Positions 9,613 to 20,141 of a stretch of 36,432 nucleotides of DNA are shown one piece after another. This DNA is from Jaapia argillacea MUCL 33604. Its lineage: Eukaryota > Basidiomycota > Agaricomycetes > Jaapiales > Jaapiaceae. Within the stretch, counting starts at the first letter, position 1. Every line of letters starts with the position of its first letter. Location: contig KL197718.1 of the NCBI GenBank assembly GCA_000697665.1, forward strand, positions 402,976 through 439,407. Reading direction: 5' to 3'. Made by a program: the position numbers and the translations under genes. Under the pieces are notes generated by a model. The model saw nothing but the letters and a program-made list of their open reading frames with translations, searched no databases and was not told the origin of the DNA.

Positions 9613-11320
9613 TCATCCCTTTGCAGCGGGGATGGCACTATCGACGATCCCGCCATTGATCATCTTGAAGAGTTGTGATTGACCCTTGTCAGTTTGATCA
9701 GCAAACTCTCGGTGTGGGTGGATAGTGTAGCCTAGAGCGTTGTCCGGAAACGGGCCATAGAATGTCGAGCGGTCTACGATGGGGATGTCGTCAGGAAGTG
9801 TCATACATGAAGAAACCTGGAAGGTGTTCACCGCATCGGTATAGTGGCTTGCCCGTCCGCAGACGGCCGACCAAGTCCTCGTTGGAAACAAAGTATCGGC
9901 CAAAGGCTATCGCGTCATATTCACCCTGACCGATCCCGTCAGTTACGATAACCAACAGTGAAACCAGCGGGTTGGGTCCACCTTCTCGATACCCTCCCAG
10001 CAATTGTCCCCATCATAGCCGCCGGCGACGATACATTTCGTGGGGCTCTTGATGGCTTTCTGATAAGGGGCCAAGGAAATATCGTGCAAGTTTGGCGTCG
10101 AATGGAGTGAAGCAAGCTTGTCGGATTCTGATTGTAATTCGTCGAATCGAGGTTCGATGAGGTGACTGGGAGGTGTCAATAATGTGATGGGAAGATTCGA
10201 ATGCGAAACCCACATGTATGCGATGGATAACTTCGATAGTTCGGAGCAGAGGTAAACCCACTGAGGCTCTCTCTCCTCGCCTCTTGTCTACTAAGTTAAT
10301 AAGGTGAGGTTAGGGTCCAAGTCAACGGTAAACCGAGAAAAAATTCCCCGACCTCGTTAAACAATCCGAATGGCGCTAGACGAAAAGCGACTCTGTCGCT
10401 ACCGACGGCATCACAGAGCTTCTGCGCTAACGTGATTGTGAAGCGACAGCGATTCTCAATTGATATGCCGTATTCATCTGATCGATGGTTGATGTTGGAG
10501 TGGTGGAACTGGTCAAGAAGATAACTAACAGCCATTGGTTTCTCGCCAGAAGGACAGGACGATAGTAATTGGGACACACCCATTGGCTGCGTGCACCTCG
10601 ATTCCGTCGAACTTGCATTCTTCGATGGCCATCTTCGCGGCGGTGACATACTCATTTTGGACTTGGACTATCTCATCAAGGGTCATTTCATGTGGGGCCT
10701 CGTATGGAACAGGCTCGAAGCCCTTGGCCCTGTGAGAATTCCCTTGGATAGGGATAGAAAATGAAGACCAAGGCCTCGAACCCGATAAACGCGAGTGTGT
10801 GGTCCTTCCTTGGTGCCATACTGCATTTCCAAAGCTGAAGTGAGGTCTTGTAGGTTGGAGAAATATGAGGACGGACGTTGACAAAAGATGAATCCATCCT
10901 TGTTATGAACCGCAGACGAGACACGGCTCCACCCTTCCCGTTGCTCTGGAGTGAACATCCCAGGAATACCCAAGGATCCAGACGCTAGTAAAGAGACGGG
11001 TCTAACGATGAAGTAATTTCATCAGATGCATGAAGGGACCGCGAGGATGAACTCACACAGCCTCCGTAATAAGCAAGCCGCCTGGCGTAGCTCTTTGAGA
11101 GTAGTAAAGGATATGCAAGGCATCTGGATACCAAGTCCTTTCGAAGGTTTGGGATGGAGTACCTCGGTTGCGAGTCAAAGGTGCTAAGACGACCCTTGTA
11201 GAGGAAAGTCTCAGCTGGGGAAAATGGGCGGATATTCTACTAATACCTATGTGACAGCCTTACAGCACCGACTTCCAGAGCCGTGAAAAGTTTCGAGCTT
11301 GAATGATCGCAGTTGCTCAT
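9613..11320 (-). CDS. Old yellow enzyme family NAD(P)H:flavin oxidoreductase
   Basis: Nine exons join in frame (minus strand): 11320-11247, 11194-11057, 11001-10877, 10820-10580, 10524-10353, 10287-10214, 10165-9982, 9925-9832 and 9773-9613, giving 420 residues, normal for a fungal OYE. Landmarks in order: SSKLFTALEVG and VVLAPLTRNRGTP at the N-terminus, LLITEAV, FCQLWHQGR, VPYEAPHEMTLDEI, the active-site HAANGYLLDQFHHSNINHR with the substrate-binding His and Asn and the proton-donor Tyr, RLAPFGLFNETRGEE, IEPRFDEL, and the FMN-phosphate region AFGRYFVSNEDL followed by DRSTFYGP. Members bind FMN in a TIM barrel and reduce activated C=C bonds with NAD(P)H; the natural substrate is rarely known. 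The gene diverges from the Zn2Cys6 regulator at 11715 over 394 nt. No signal peptide is seen, so it is probably cytosolic. Confidence 0.93.
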
Positions 11321-11714
11321 AAGTTGCTTCTTATTGACCCCGACGGGGGATGGTCGCCGTTATACCAAAGTACGGAAAGGCTCAGCGGCGTAGAGGTGGG
11401 GCGATACTAGCCAAGATAAGTAGCACAACTTGAAGCTTGCCAATAATAAGTTGAGAGACAACTGTGAGCAACATACATAGTTTGAGCAATGAGGCTAAAG
11501 CTCTGAGTCCCAAGTGAAAAGTCGCACGTTGCCGGCGGCAAAGTCCACAGAATCCCCCATACAGCATCACGCACCCTATCTTGTTTCGTTGAAGACCTCG
11601 AGCGGTGTAAACCCCCTTACGCTTTCCCCTCAGCTTGAAGCGACCCCGTTAGCCGCTCATTCCTACGGCAGGCACTTGGACGAGTCGAGAAGAGCAACCC
11701 TTGCACAAACGGCG
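11321..11714. promoter_or_regulatory. Shared divergent promoter region, OYE gene / Zn2Cys6 regulator
   Basis: The 394 nt between the two divergent starts must hold both promoters. A near-palindromic CCCCGACGGGG lies at about 11338-11348. The frame upstream of the regulator is open back to about 11514 but contains no in-frame ATG before 11715. No other gene is seen. Confidence 0.45.
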
Positions 11715-14547
11715 ATGGATTCGCAAAACACCGCAACAATGATCCCTGCCGTCGGCTCAATGGCTGCCCCCATTCACACCAAACGAGGTTCTGTAGCTGT
11801 AAATGAGTCCCGGTTTGCATGTCATGCGACGTGTTGTTGACTCTCATATGACAGTGTAAACGGTGTAGGAGGGCGAAAACAAAGTGCTTGCACACCGGAA
11901 AACCGCCTTGCCGTTCGTGGCGCAGTTCATTTCAGATAAGCAACAAAGCTCATGGTTTATCGATTACAGGAAGTTGTTCGGAAGCAGGGCTTGCTGCCGC
12001 ATGTGTATTTCCTCCCAAAGGAACTAGTTTCATTGATCGAGCGGTGAGTTTATCGCTTTGGAGGAGATCGGCGTCCACTGACTGATGGCGCTTCCCAGCC
12101 TTCGAAAAGGGTCAAGAGAGAAAGTGATTCTAGTCCTGCGAGTCCACCTCATGGGGAGGGCTCAAGATCTCGCCCAGTTTCTTCTCATCAGATTTCTTCA
12201 CCTTCTGACACGCCGTTATCTCCTTCGGAGAGGGGAAGTCCTCATCAACAAACCAATGGGTTGATCACTCACTCACCAATACAAGGAGCCGAGGAGTTGT
12301 AAGCGTTCTGTGATCACTCGATTCCCGTTGCGCCTGATCTGATTTCCTTGAGCTCAGGCTGCCATCGATCACGCTTATCGAGGAGGCATGCGACATTTTC
12401 TTTGTCAGAGTGAACCAATGCGGTTAGTCCTTTCCTTCGTCTCCTCAAAGCCGGTTCTCAATTTCTTTTACCCCTCAGCATTCTTACACAAGCCAACATT
12501 CATCAGCAAGCTGAGGGATCCCGCTCGGGTCGTCAGCCCTCTCCTGATTTTATCGATATGCGCTCTTACATACCGTTTCTCTCCTGGACTTGCCCAATTT
12601 TGCGGTTCCAATAAACGCCCTCCGAGCTACTTCGGGGACAGAGCGCGAGTGCTTCTCTTCGAAGCCCTGAATGAGCCCACACTGGAGTCTTGCCAAGCTG
12701 GGTACTTTCTTGGCTTGGCTGACTGGGGAGCTTGTCAAGGGAAGAGGAGCTGGATGTTAATGGGTATAGCTCTTCGTAGTATGTGATTGCCGCCTTACCC
12801 CGACCTCGACCGTCTTTGACGCAATCTGGTAGTGGCGTTTCTACTGGGCCTTCACAAGGAAGAAACACATGCTGTGCCACCGAATGCTCCTCCGGACCAG
12901 ATCATCGCGGCGGAGGAGTCGCGTCGCACATTTTGGACACTTCTCATTAATGAGTGAGTGAAATAACCCACTTTCCGACAGTACCTAGTCGGTCTCAATT
13001 GATCGCCTTCCATTTCAGCCGATGTGTGAGCAGTGGCGGCTGCCGTCCCTCCAGCATCGTTCCCAGTGACATCTCATCGCGTCTGCCGTGCGATGAAGAC
13101 AGCTTTGCCTTTGGCACTCCTACACCAGCCTTCTATCTGGACGGTTTCCACAACCCGCCTCTGACGCCGAATGGAACGTATATGGATATGGGAATGATGG
13201 CATATATGGTTCAAGTGTCAGAACTGTGGGGAAGGGCCGCGCGTCGTGCTTGTAGTACAGACCTCCTGAAAAAGGACACCACAGCTCCCTGGGAGCTCAA
13301 CAGCGGCTACTTCTCAATCAAAAACGATCTTGCTCGGTGGACATCGGTATGATTGACTCAACCCATAAATATATCCTCTCACTCTAGCTCCATAGCAATT
13401 ACCCGGGAGGCAACAATACAGTCGTGGCAACCTCGCCGTCTATTACCAAAGATGTTTGGAAACTGTGGGTTCGTCTTTGTCTCCGGGCTATCGTGTACTC
13501 ACTTTTCCATCGCTGCCAGGCATTCACCTTCAATCATGTGGTTCACAAGGCAGCCGAAGTCATCCTAAGGCGACCTTACCTACCATTCATTATCCGCGCC
13601 GCAGCTCCCGAATCTTCAGGGCTATCTTTGAACACTTTGGAGACTCCTTGGCGAACTGAAGTTGCTCCTTCCCCTCAATTCTGGCTACAATGCGGAAAGG
13701 AAATGTTTTACGCGGCGGCTGAACTGGTCACAATCATCAATGACTTTACGTCTTTAACTCACTACGCTGGGCTCTCACCACACCTGGTAAGTGCACTACT
13801 TGGCACCGACGACTTTGTTTCTCACACCCATTCTCAGGGTTTCAGCACCTTCCTCGCTGCCGCTACTCTTACATATGTCTGGAGATGGCCTTGGTGTAGG
13901 TTTACTATTTATATATCCATTCCGATTTCATCCCAACATTCACACCAGTATTCCCCGAACGAGCAATGGAAGTCCCCGCTCTCGTCCTCCGGTCTACAGA
14001 AATTTTATCGTCGATGGGTCCGACTTGGCCGATGGCACGACACTGGGTTCGAATTCTAAAACAACCTATCAAGAAGCGGATTGACGAGGCCGTCCAGGAA
14101 GATATGGCTACAGACCAGCGTGAGGGCATCTACCGCCAGAAAGCTCCCACCGCAGAGGGAGGCGAATCTTCGAGCGAAGATTTCCCTGAACCAATGGTTC
14201 GAATGCGGCAATCCAGCCCAATGATGTCACCTGGCAATGCTCCGGCTCTCCACACCCTGGCACTTGCTGCCGCTGAATCTATGACAGGGCCCACTTCCTC
14301 GCACCCTCATCAGCTCTCCCATCCTCACCAACAACTTCAAGGACAGGTCCAGCTTCATCCGCCCCTGCCTCCGATCGCGCCCGGACCCCATCCTGGGCCC
14401 CTTCAAAATCAACAGGATCTTTCCTTATATTCTTTGATCGGTCCCCACGCTGAGATGCCCTTTGGCGATCCGAGTAACCCGCAGTCTTTCAACGATGTAC
14501 TCGCGTTCATGGAAGGCGCAGAGCAGTGGTCCTATGCATCAGCTTGA
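11715..14547 (+). CDS. Zn2Cys6 transcription factor with fungal-specific trans-activation domain
   Basis: Exons 11715-11798, 11855-11912, 11970-12043, 12099-12298, 12358-12422, 12479-12778, 12833-12953, 13019-13346, 13388-13786, 13838-13895 and 13949-14547 give 761 residues. The zinc cluster starts at about residue 29: CKRCRRAKTKC, then GKPPC, RSC and SEAGLAAAC, so the second half crosses an intron. It is followed by a basic Ser/Pro-rich linker (PSKRVKRESDSS). The middle homology region is recognisable by AFLHKPTF, MGIALRMAFLLGLHKE, EESRRTFWTLLINDR and GRPS-like CRPSSIV. The C-terminal 150 residues are His/Pro/Gln-rich with an acidic end, a likely activation region. Such proteins bind CGG half-sites, usually as dimers, and often control neighbouring metabolic genes. 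The exon 13388-13786 is the least certain; part of it (about 13465-13532) could be an unspliced intron. Confidence 0.9.
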
Positions 14548-14715
14548 TTGCCATGGATGATTTCCCTTCCCCCGTTGTCGCTTGTTATTGCTTTCATTTG
14601 CTAGATATCGGTTCGGTATGGGGCTTTATTGATGAAGTTTGAGGTACCAGGATGTACCCGTAGTTTACATCTAGTTTGAGAATGTATCCTTTCTAAAATC
14701 ATCTCCGCGGACGGC

Positions 14716-16818
14716 TTACAATTCCTTCCAGTTGAATCTGTCTTCCCATGCCAACGCCGCACGATACATGGTGAGTTCGTCGAAGTGCTTCCCCACTATC
14801 TGGAATGCCACCGGCAGCTTAAGATCTTCCGGCCCCTCCGGAGGACTCAGCATGCCAATAGGAAGCGACAGGGCGGGATGACCTGTCTGGTTGAACATCG
14901 CACAATTCAGGTTCTAGGGGAAGCCTCAGTGTTATGAATCCCCGCCCACAGATTAAACGAAAAATTCGTACCTGACCGACAGTTTTTGCCAATTTCTCCA
15001 TCGGGGAATCGGAGTCCCTTCCGAGTGTATTCGCAACCTGAGGAAGGGCGGGAAGGATAATGAGGTCGTACTCCTTTAGTTTCTCGTCGTACGCGTCCTT
15101 GAGCTTCCTCAGCAAGTTCTGTGTCTTTCCATATAACTATCGCAGGCCTGGTGAGTGATTTGAACTGCAAAGCATCGTGTCCAACTCACCGAAGGCCATT
15201 TATCCCAACAGTACGCTCCATTTATCATCATGTTACTCGCCGAAGGGAAGAGCTGGTGGAAAATAAGGACTATACTCGGAGCGCCGTGAGGTCAGCTCAC
15301 CTTATCCCACTTTTCTTGATCCCATGGCAAGAACTTTTCTGTGAGATCGGTCAAGTAAAGCTGCCTTCTAGAGCTCGCCAGACCCATTCTACCCAAGAAC
15401 CCGGCCATCCTTCCCACGGTGACATGATACGCTGGGCCGTCCATGTGCAGGGGAACAGATATTTCTTCCACTTCAGCGCCTAGTTCCACGAACTTCATCG
15501 CACTTGCGACTACCAGATCCCGAACACGTGGATCCATGCAGTGCATATCCAGCCCTTCGCGAAGGAGTCCAAACTTCATGCCCGTGAGAGGTTGATACCG
15601 AGTAGACAGAAGAAGCGAATGATAAGGGAGGACTGCGTTGGGGAAGGGACAACCGGCCCCTTGTCGGTCATCAATTCCATCCGCGCCAGCGATAGCTTGC
15701 AGAAGAAGAGCATTGTCGAGAACATTGCGAGTCATGGGACCTAAATCATCCGTGATTTCAGTTGTTGAACCAGAGCAACAATCCTTGTCACATACCTGCA
15801 TGATCGTTCGTTGCTTCATTAGAGACAATCCCAGTGAAGGGCACCAAACCAAAGGCTAGAAGAAACCCTCTCAATCGACGATTCGAAGGAGAAGGAGCCG
15901 AAAATTCTCACTTGGTTTGAGACCGACGCAGCCGCATAACGCAGCTGGCATCCTGATACTACCACCTTGGTCCGCTCCAACGGCCATATCTACCGCATTA
16001 GACACAACAAGAGCAGCACACCCAGAAGAGGAGCCCCCGGCGCTCCGACCTTTCGCATAAGGGTTATGAACTGGTCCGGTAGCAGCGCTAAACGATGCCG
16101 CAAATGTACACATGTTTTCACATACGGCCTGCCCCACTATTGTTGCACCAGCTTCAAGTAGTCGAGTCACAACCTACAAGGCAAGAATTTCGTCAGAACG
16201 AGTTTCGAGTTTGAACGGTAGAGTCACTTACCGTCGCGTCGCTTTTCGGAATCCAGTTCTTGATGACATCCGTTCCCAACAAACAGGGAATATCTGCCAC
16301 GCCAATGCAGTCCTTCAGACAGATAGTCCGCCCGGCCAAAATACCGGTGGACGTCGCGTCGGTCTTCACATCATTTAATGTGTATCTAAGGGTGACTCTT
16401 AGGCATATTCACCGGGATAGGAAAATAAAAACATACCTCCACGCCCATGCGCCAAGCTGATTGTCCTCGGCCTTGGGGTAGAATACGTTCCGTCTGGGGT
16501 AGCGTTCAAGATCTGGGAGTGGGTAGTAGTCTTCCTCTTCTAATAGGCTGGGAATCTGCACGTAAGGCGCTAGCAAAAAAAGAACCAACAAAGCGGGACA
16601 AACAGTTGAACCGAGTCGTGCATCGCTTGAAGGACTCTGTGGTAGTCCTTCTCTTCCGCCTCTCTCAGGTGAATTGCTCCAATCTTGCCTACTGTCCTGT
16701 TGAGATCATCAAGAGTGACAGGATTGTCGCTGAAAAGAGGTCTCGTTAGCTTCCTAATGTGCTTCACATCGAATGAAGGTCCAACTGACTGTGATACTTG
16801 TAAAGACACGACAGACAT
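14716..16818 (-). CDS. Amidase (amidase signature family, acetamidase-like)
   Basis: Exons on the minus strand: 16818-16612, 16555-16437, 16385-16232, 16173-15912, 15855-15796, 15740-15301, 15252-15190, 15136-14972 and 14913-14716, joining to 555 residues, the usual length for fungal acetamidase-type enzymes. The Ser-cisSer-Lys triad is present: Lys in ICLKDCIGV, the cis-Ser in RSAGGSSSG, and the nucleophile Ser in GADQGGSIRMPA. Other family motifs are DHAGPMTRNV, EYDLIILPALP and the C-terminal QTGHPALSLPIG. The family hydrolyses carboxamides to acid plus ammonia, which suits a nitrogen-scavenging context next to an allantoinase and a nucleobase permease. No signal peptide is evident, suggesting cytosol. 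An alternative first exon (ATG at 16965, donor at 16928, acceptor at 16797) also keeps the frame and would add about eight residues net at the N-terminus. The gene converges on the regulator gene, 168 nt apart. Confidence 0.92.
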
Positions 16819-16965
16819 TATCACAACCCGGGGAGATGGGACCAAAGGTAATTTGAGAAATGGGGGGTCAGATAGGGAGTTTGGACTGCAGGATGACCCA
16901 TGAATGTGATAGTTGATTTACTTAAGACCGCCATTTCGAAGGGCTGCAGGAGAAGGAAGCTTCAT

Positions 16966-17854
16966 CGCCGTCGGCAATGGAGGAATGGCCACTATCTTGC
17001 CGTGAATTCGAACCTCGAAAACGTGGCATGGGACCTATCCCACGTGGATGCTAGAGTTCCACTTCGCCCCTCCTCCCCGAAAGCACGGTGCTAGCTGTAG
17101 GACTCGGCTTATCGCTCAGTAATCTAGGTGTAGCGTCGCTTTTACGGTGGCTCTTCGCAGACTGTTAGCCACTCAACCGCCAGTAATACAGGGTTAGAAG
17201 GTCTGATTGCAAAACAGTCCGTTCAGACTTCAAATCGCCAGCTTTCTCCACCGATTTTCCGTGGTCCGGCTGAATGATTGTCAACTGTTGGTCGCTTTGA
17301 CTTTATCTCTTAGCACCATCTGTATATATTCTCTAAGCTGTATATATCCTGCGGATCCGGAGCTTTGATTTCGCCTGAGATTGCTGTAGCTAAGATGGTT
17401 CATTTCGCTCCCAGCGGAAGTACAGTGGCGGACTATATCAGGTCTGTCCCTGCAGGCGGGGATCCTGCGGTGCCGGTTCGCGCCAGGGCGCCGGTGGGAT
17501 GAGATGCTTCTTATATCCTCGTTCTCATCGGGGAATTCGAGGGTGGTGACCCGGCACAAGAAAACCCTGTAAAACGGTCAGCAGTCGTTTGACCGTGAGT
17601 GTATCGGAAGGTATATCAACGAGATAACCTTTTTGAATTACATACCCGTCGTCATGAGATGGTTCACGTTCAATTCGAGCGCTCCGTTGGTTTGACAGAG
17701 GTGGATCCTGGTTCGGGCAGAGTCTAAATTATGCACCGCCTGTCATGGTATGTGCCAGTAGAACATGCGCGCCTAAAGATATACAAGGTATTGGTTATCA
17801 ACTTTCGAGCTTCTACCGGTGGTGACCTAGGTCTGAGAGGTTCTAAAACAGTCT
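16966..17854. other. Intergenic region between amidase and allantoinase genes
   Basis: No convincing gene. Two copies of TGTATATAT lie at about 17321-17329 and 17339-17347. A perfect CGGATCCG palindrome is near 17352. An E-box-type CACGTG lies at about 17041. A perfect inverted repeat with CGG and CCG arms is at 17574-17596. These may serve the amidase, whose start is 150-760 nt away; the function of each is untested. Confidence 0.4.
17574..17596. promoter_or_regulatory. Inverted repeat CGG-N15-CCG, possible Zn2Cys6 binding site
   Basis: Arms ACGGTCA and TGACCGT are perfectly complementary with nine nt between, giving CGG-N15-CCG spacing. Zn2Cys6 dimers bind inverted CGG triplets. The assignment to the regulator encoded at 11715 is inference only. 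Confidence 0.3.
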
Positions 17855-19415
17855 CTACCAGGGTTCGGCGAATGGTAGGGCATACTTCACTTCCTCCGGC
17901 TTGTACGGAAACTGTTGCGCGCTCAGTAGGGCGGAGGGAGAGAGTGACTAAAGCTCACCTTATCTATCCAGTGTTTCGCAATCTCGGTCCTGGTAGCGAT
18001 CCAGACACCTTGCTTCTTGGAGATATATTCGACAAAGTTCTTCAGTGCGGGGAACCGCCCTGGTTTGCCGATCCTGATAGGTCGGACAGAATGGATGGGC
18101 TGTTAGTTTATCCTGCCTGAGGGAGGTAATAATTGCACCCGTACACTCGACAGTGGAGTCCAATGGACATCATTTTACCCCCTTCCTCTGTGTGGGTCAG
18201 GGATTAGCAAGAAGATCAGACGTCAAAGATGAAATCCTCACCATAAAGGGTGTCGAACGCGTTGATGAGATGCTCTTCAAAGCCTTTCGCGGATGTCCAC
18301 CCCGGGGGTGTGGAGAACTTGAAGTCATTGTTGTCGTATGCTAGAATGGGGCCGTGAGCCAAAGATATCTCGACTGATCGGTCGCGCTTCACGAACAATA
18401 GGGTATCATGAGCAATCCTTCAGACTTCCTACCACCGGGATACGGTATCCAATACGGCAAGTCATCTGAGTCTGGTATCGAACATCGATGGGTGAGAGCG
18501 GCTCCGATATCCGAGGAGATATCTTAACTCACAGGAATCAGATTGCCATAGAAGAGGCAGATCCATTTCCTTATGAACCTGAGCAATCAAAGCCCTCGTC
18601 TTGCTCCTACACAACGGGTGTTTTAGTGGAAGATAACATGATAATGAGCGCCGATGCATACGAGGGCCGTCCAATATACCACCCGGTCGGCGGTCTACCG
18701 GAAGGGGAAGATTTCTGAACGGCTTCGATGCCCTTCCGGATGAGGGCCTTCTCAGCTTCTTCGTCGCCTTCGAACTCCCCATATTCAATCCATCTGTGGG
18801 ATCAGTTACGACAAAGTGAACCACAATAACAATTTCGACTGACCGGTAACCGTGCATTGCAAGCTCGTGACCGTGCATTTCGAATTCGGGCCCCGCGGGC
18901 GGGTTGACTTCCAGCGCACGACCCACAGCGTAGATGGTGATCTTCATGTTGTGCTTGTCGAAGAGGTTCCTGATAGCAGCATAAGTAACCAATGTCAGAA
19001 GAAAATGGGAGGTCAAGGGCTTGCATTATTCTCCACACGCCGGCGCGACTTCCGTATTCGAATTGAGATTCCATAGGCACGTCCCGTCGTCTGGAGTGTC
19101 GTTAGTGGCGATAGGAGTGCAATAAAAGCCACACCTACCCTCCTCGAATTGGAACAGCTCCAAAACGTTCATTGAGGTTTGCCTCTGTCCTATTATCGCC
19201 ATTCAACGGGCCATACTGTCACATCCGATGCTGAGGCTAAGCTGACTATCGGAAAACGAGAAGAAGCTTACCTCGCCTCCCTCTTCATAATTGAGCACAA
19301 AAGATACAGCAATCCGTGCACCGTTAGGCCATTCGGCGTTTGGGGGGTTGCGGCCGTATCCCACAAAATCCCGGAGGGGATTATCGGTGGAGTTGAATTC
19401 TTCCGCTGTCGACAT
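17855..19415 (-). CDS. Allantoinase of the polysaccharide deacetylase (PuuE-like) family
   Basis: Eleven exons join in frame: 19415-19272, 19182-19139, 19090-19025, 18969-18844, 18793-18662, 18606-18533, 18471-18397, 18340-18242, 18187-18145, 18073-17959 and 17911-17855, giving 324 residues, the length of PuuE-type allantoinases. Landmarks: DFVGYGRNPPNAEWPNGARI at the N-terminus, NYEEGGE, EYGSRAGVWRI, the metal-site segment HGHELAMHGYRWIEY, TGWYIGRPS, WQSDSYSDDLPYW, PYSYDNNDFKFS, MMSIGLHCR and GKPGRFPALKNF. These match the cofactor-light NodB-fold allantoinases that open allantoin to allantoate, rather than the amidohydrolase type (DAL1). Some relatives are annotated as chitin deacetylases, but there is no signal peptide here, which argues for an intracellular role. 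Intron 18970-19024 has a GC donor. The gene diverges from an NCS1 permease at 20142, strongly suggesting uptake and use of allantoin or a related cyclic ureide. Confidence 0.9.
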
Positions 19416-20141
19416 GAGATCAAGTAGGAAAGAGATACTAACGGGAGGGGGAGCAGCTGTTCCAGTTGGCGCAGATCATCTCTGTGACTGCTCTGTGGTA
19501 CTTGAACGATTTCCGAAAAGCATCTTGCCGTCGGAAGTTCGTTGCGATGCCTGTGGCACGATAAGAAGAAGAGTAGGCGGCAGATCCGGTGACAAGAATT
19601 GTTGATTGCAGTTGTGGATTTATGATAACGCGTCGATCAAGCAAAATGATACTGAACGACTTTGTACTGAACGACGACGAGCAAAAGGACTTCAGCTTGT
19701 GCTGGTATGCAGCATGACGGCACCACGCGACTAATTTGGTCCTTGGTCCCTGGGGTTCTCAGGGATGCCTTATCTGGCCACAGTCCACCAGATCTGCGTC
19801 CCATATTTACGTTTAGGTCAGCATTTGTTACAGCCTCCAGCAATTGACTAGCCCGCTACCAGCAACGGATACCCTTGACCTTCTCGGTCTTCGTTTCCTT
19901 CCCGTCTCTGGAGTCTCTGGTCACTTTGTGTTCGCTCCGGTCGTCGACATTCCTGGACTGGATCTACTTTTGGGCTCGAAGATAACTTCTTCTGACACGG
20001 CCAGCCTTCTGCTTCGCGACTTCGCTGGATCATTGAATTTGGAGCTTTGTTTTGAGGCGGTCTGCACTCAGCACTTACAAAGACTCGACAGCAGAAATTT
20101 ATAGCGGACTGATATCTCCCGCCTTTGACAAGTTTGCCGTC
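19416..20141. promoter_or_regulatory. Divergent promoter of allantoinase and NCS1 permease with GATA motifs
   Basis: This 726-nt region lies between two divergent starts. It contains several HGATAR-type motifs: TGATAAC at 19623-19629, AGATAAG on the minus strand at 19769-19775, and AGATAAC at about 19980-19986, plus further GATA cores. Fungal nitrogen regulators of the AreA/NIT2/Gln3 type bind such motifs, and allantoin genes are classical targets. Frames inside (for example 19844-20104) have no recognisable similarity and are not called as genes. Confidence 0.5.

Noticed and set aside
10821-10876. Apparent loss of the OYE QLWH motif or a frameshift
   Set aside because: An intron with donor GTCCGT and acceptor ATGCAG rebuilds CQLWHQGR in frame.
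17281-17559. 92-codon minus-strand frame between amidase and allantoinase
   Set aside because: It has no recognisable motif and no splice pattern, and its composition is that of non-coding DNA.
18606-18793. Apparent frame break in the allantoinase gene after the WYIGRPS motif
   Set aside because: A canonical intron (18607-18661, donor GTATGC) restores the frame and joins the motif to SKTRALIAQVHKE; the gene is intact.
19844-20104. 86-codon plus-strand frame in the allantoinase/permease promoter
   Set aside because: There is no similarity I can recognise, and an open frame also exists antisense to it; insufficient support for a gene.
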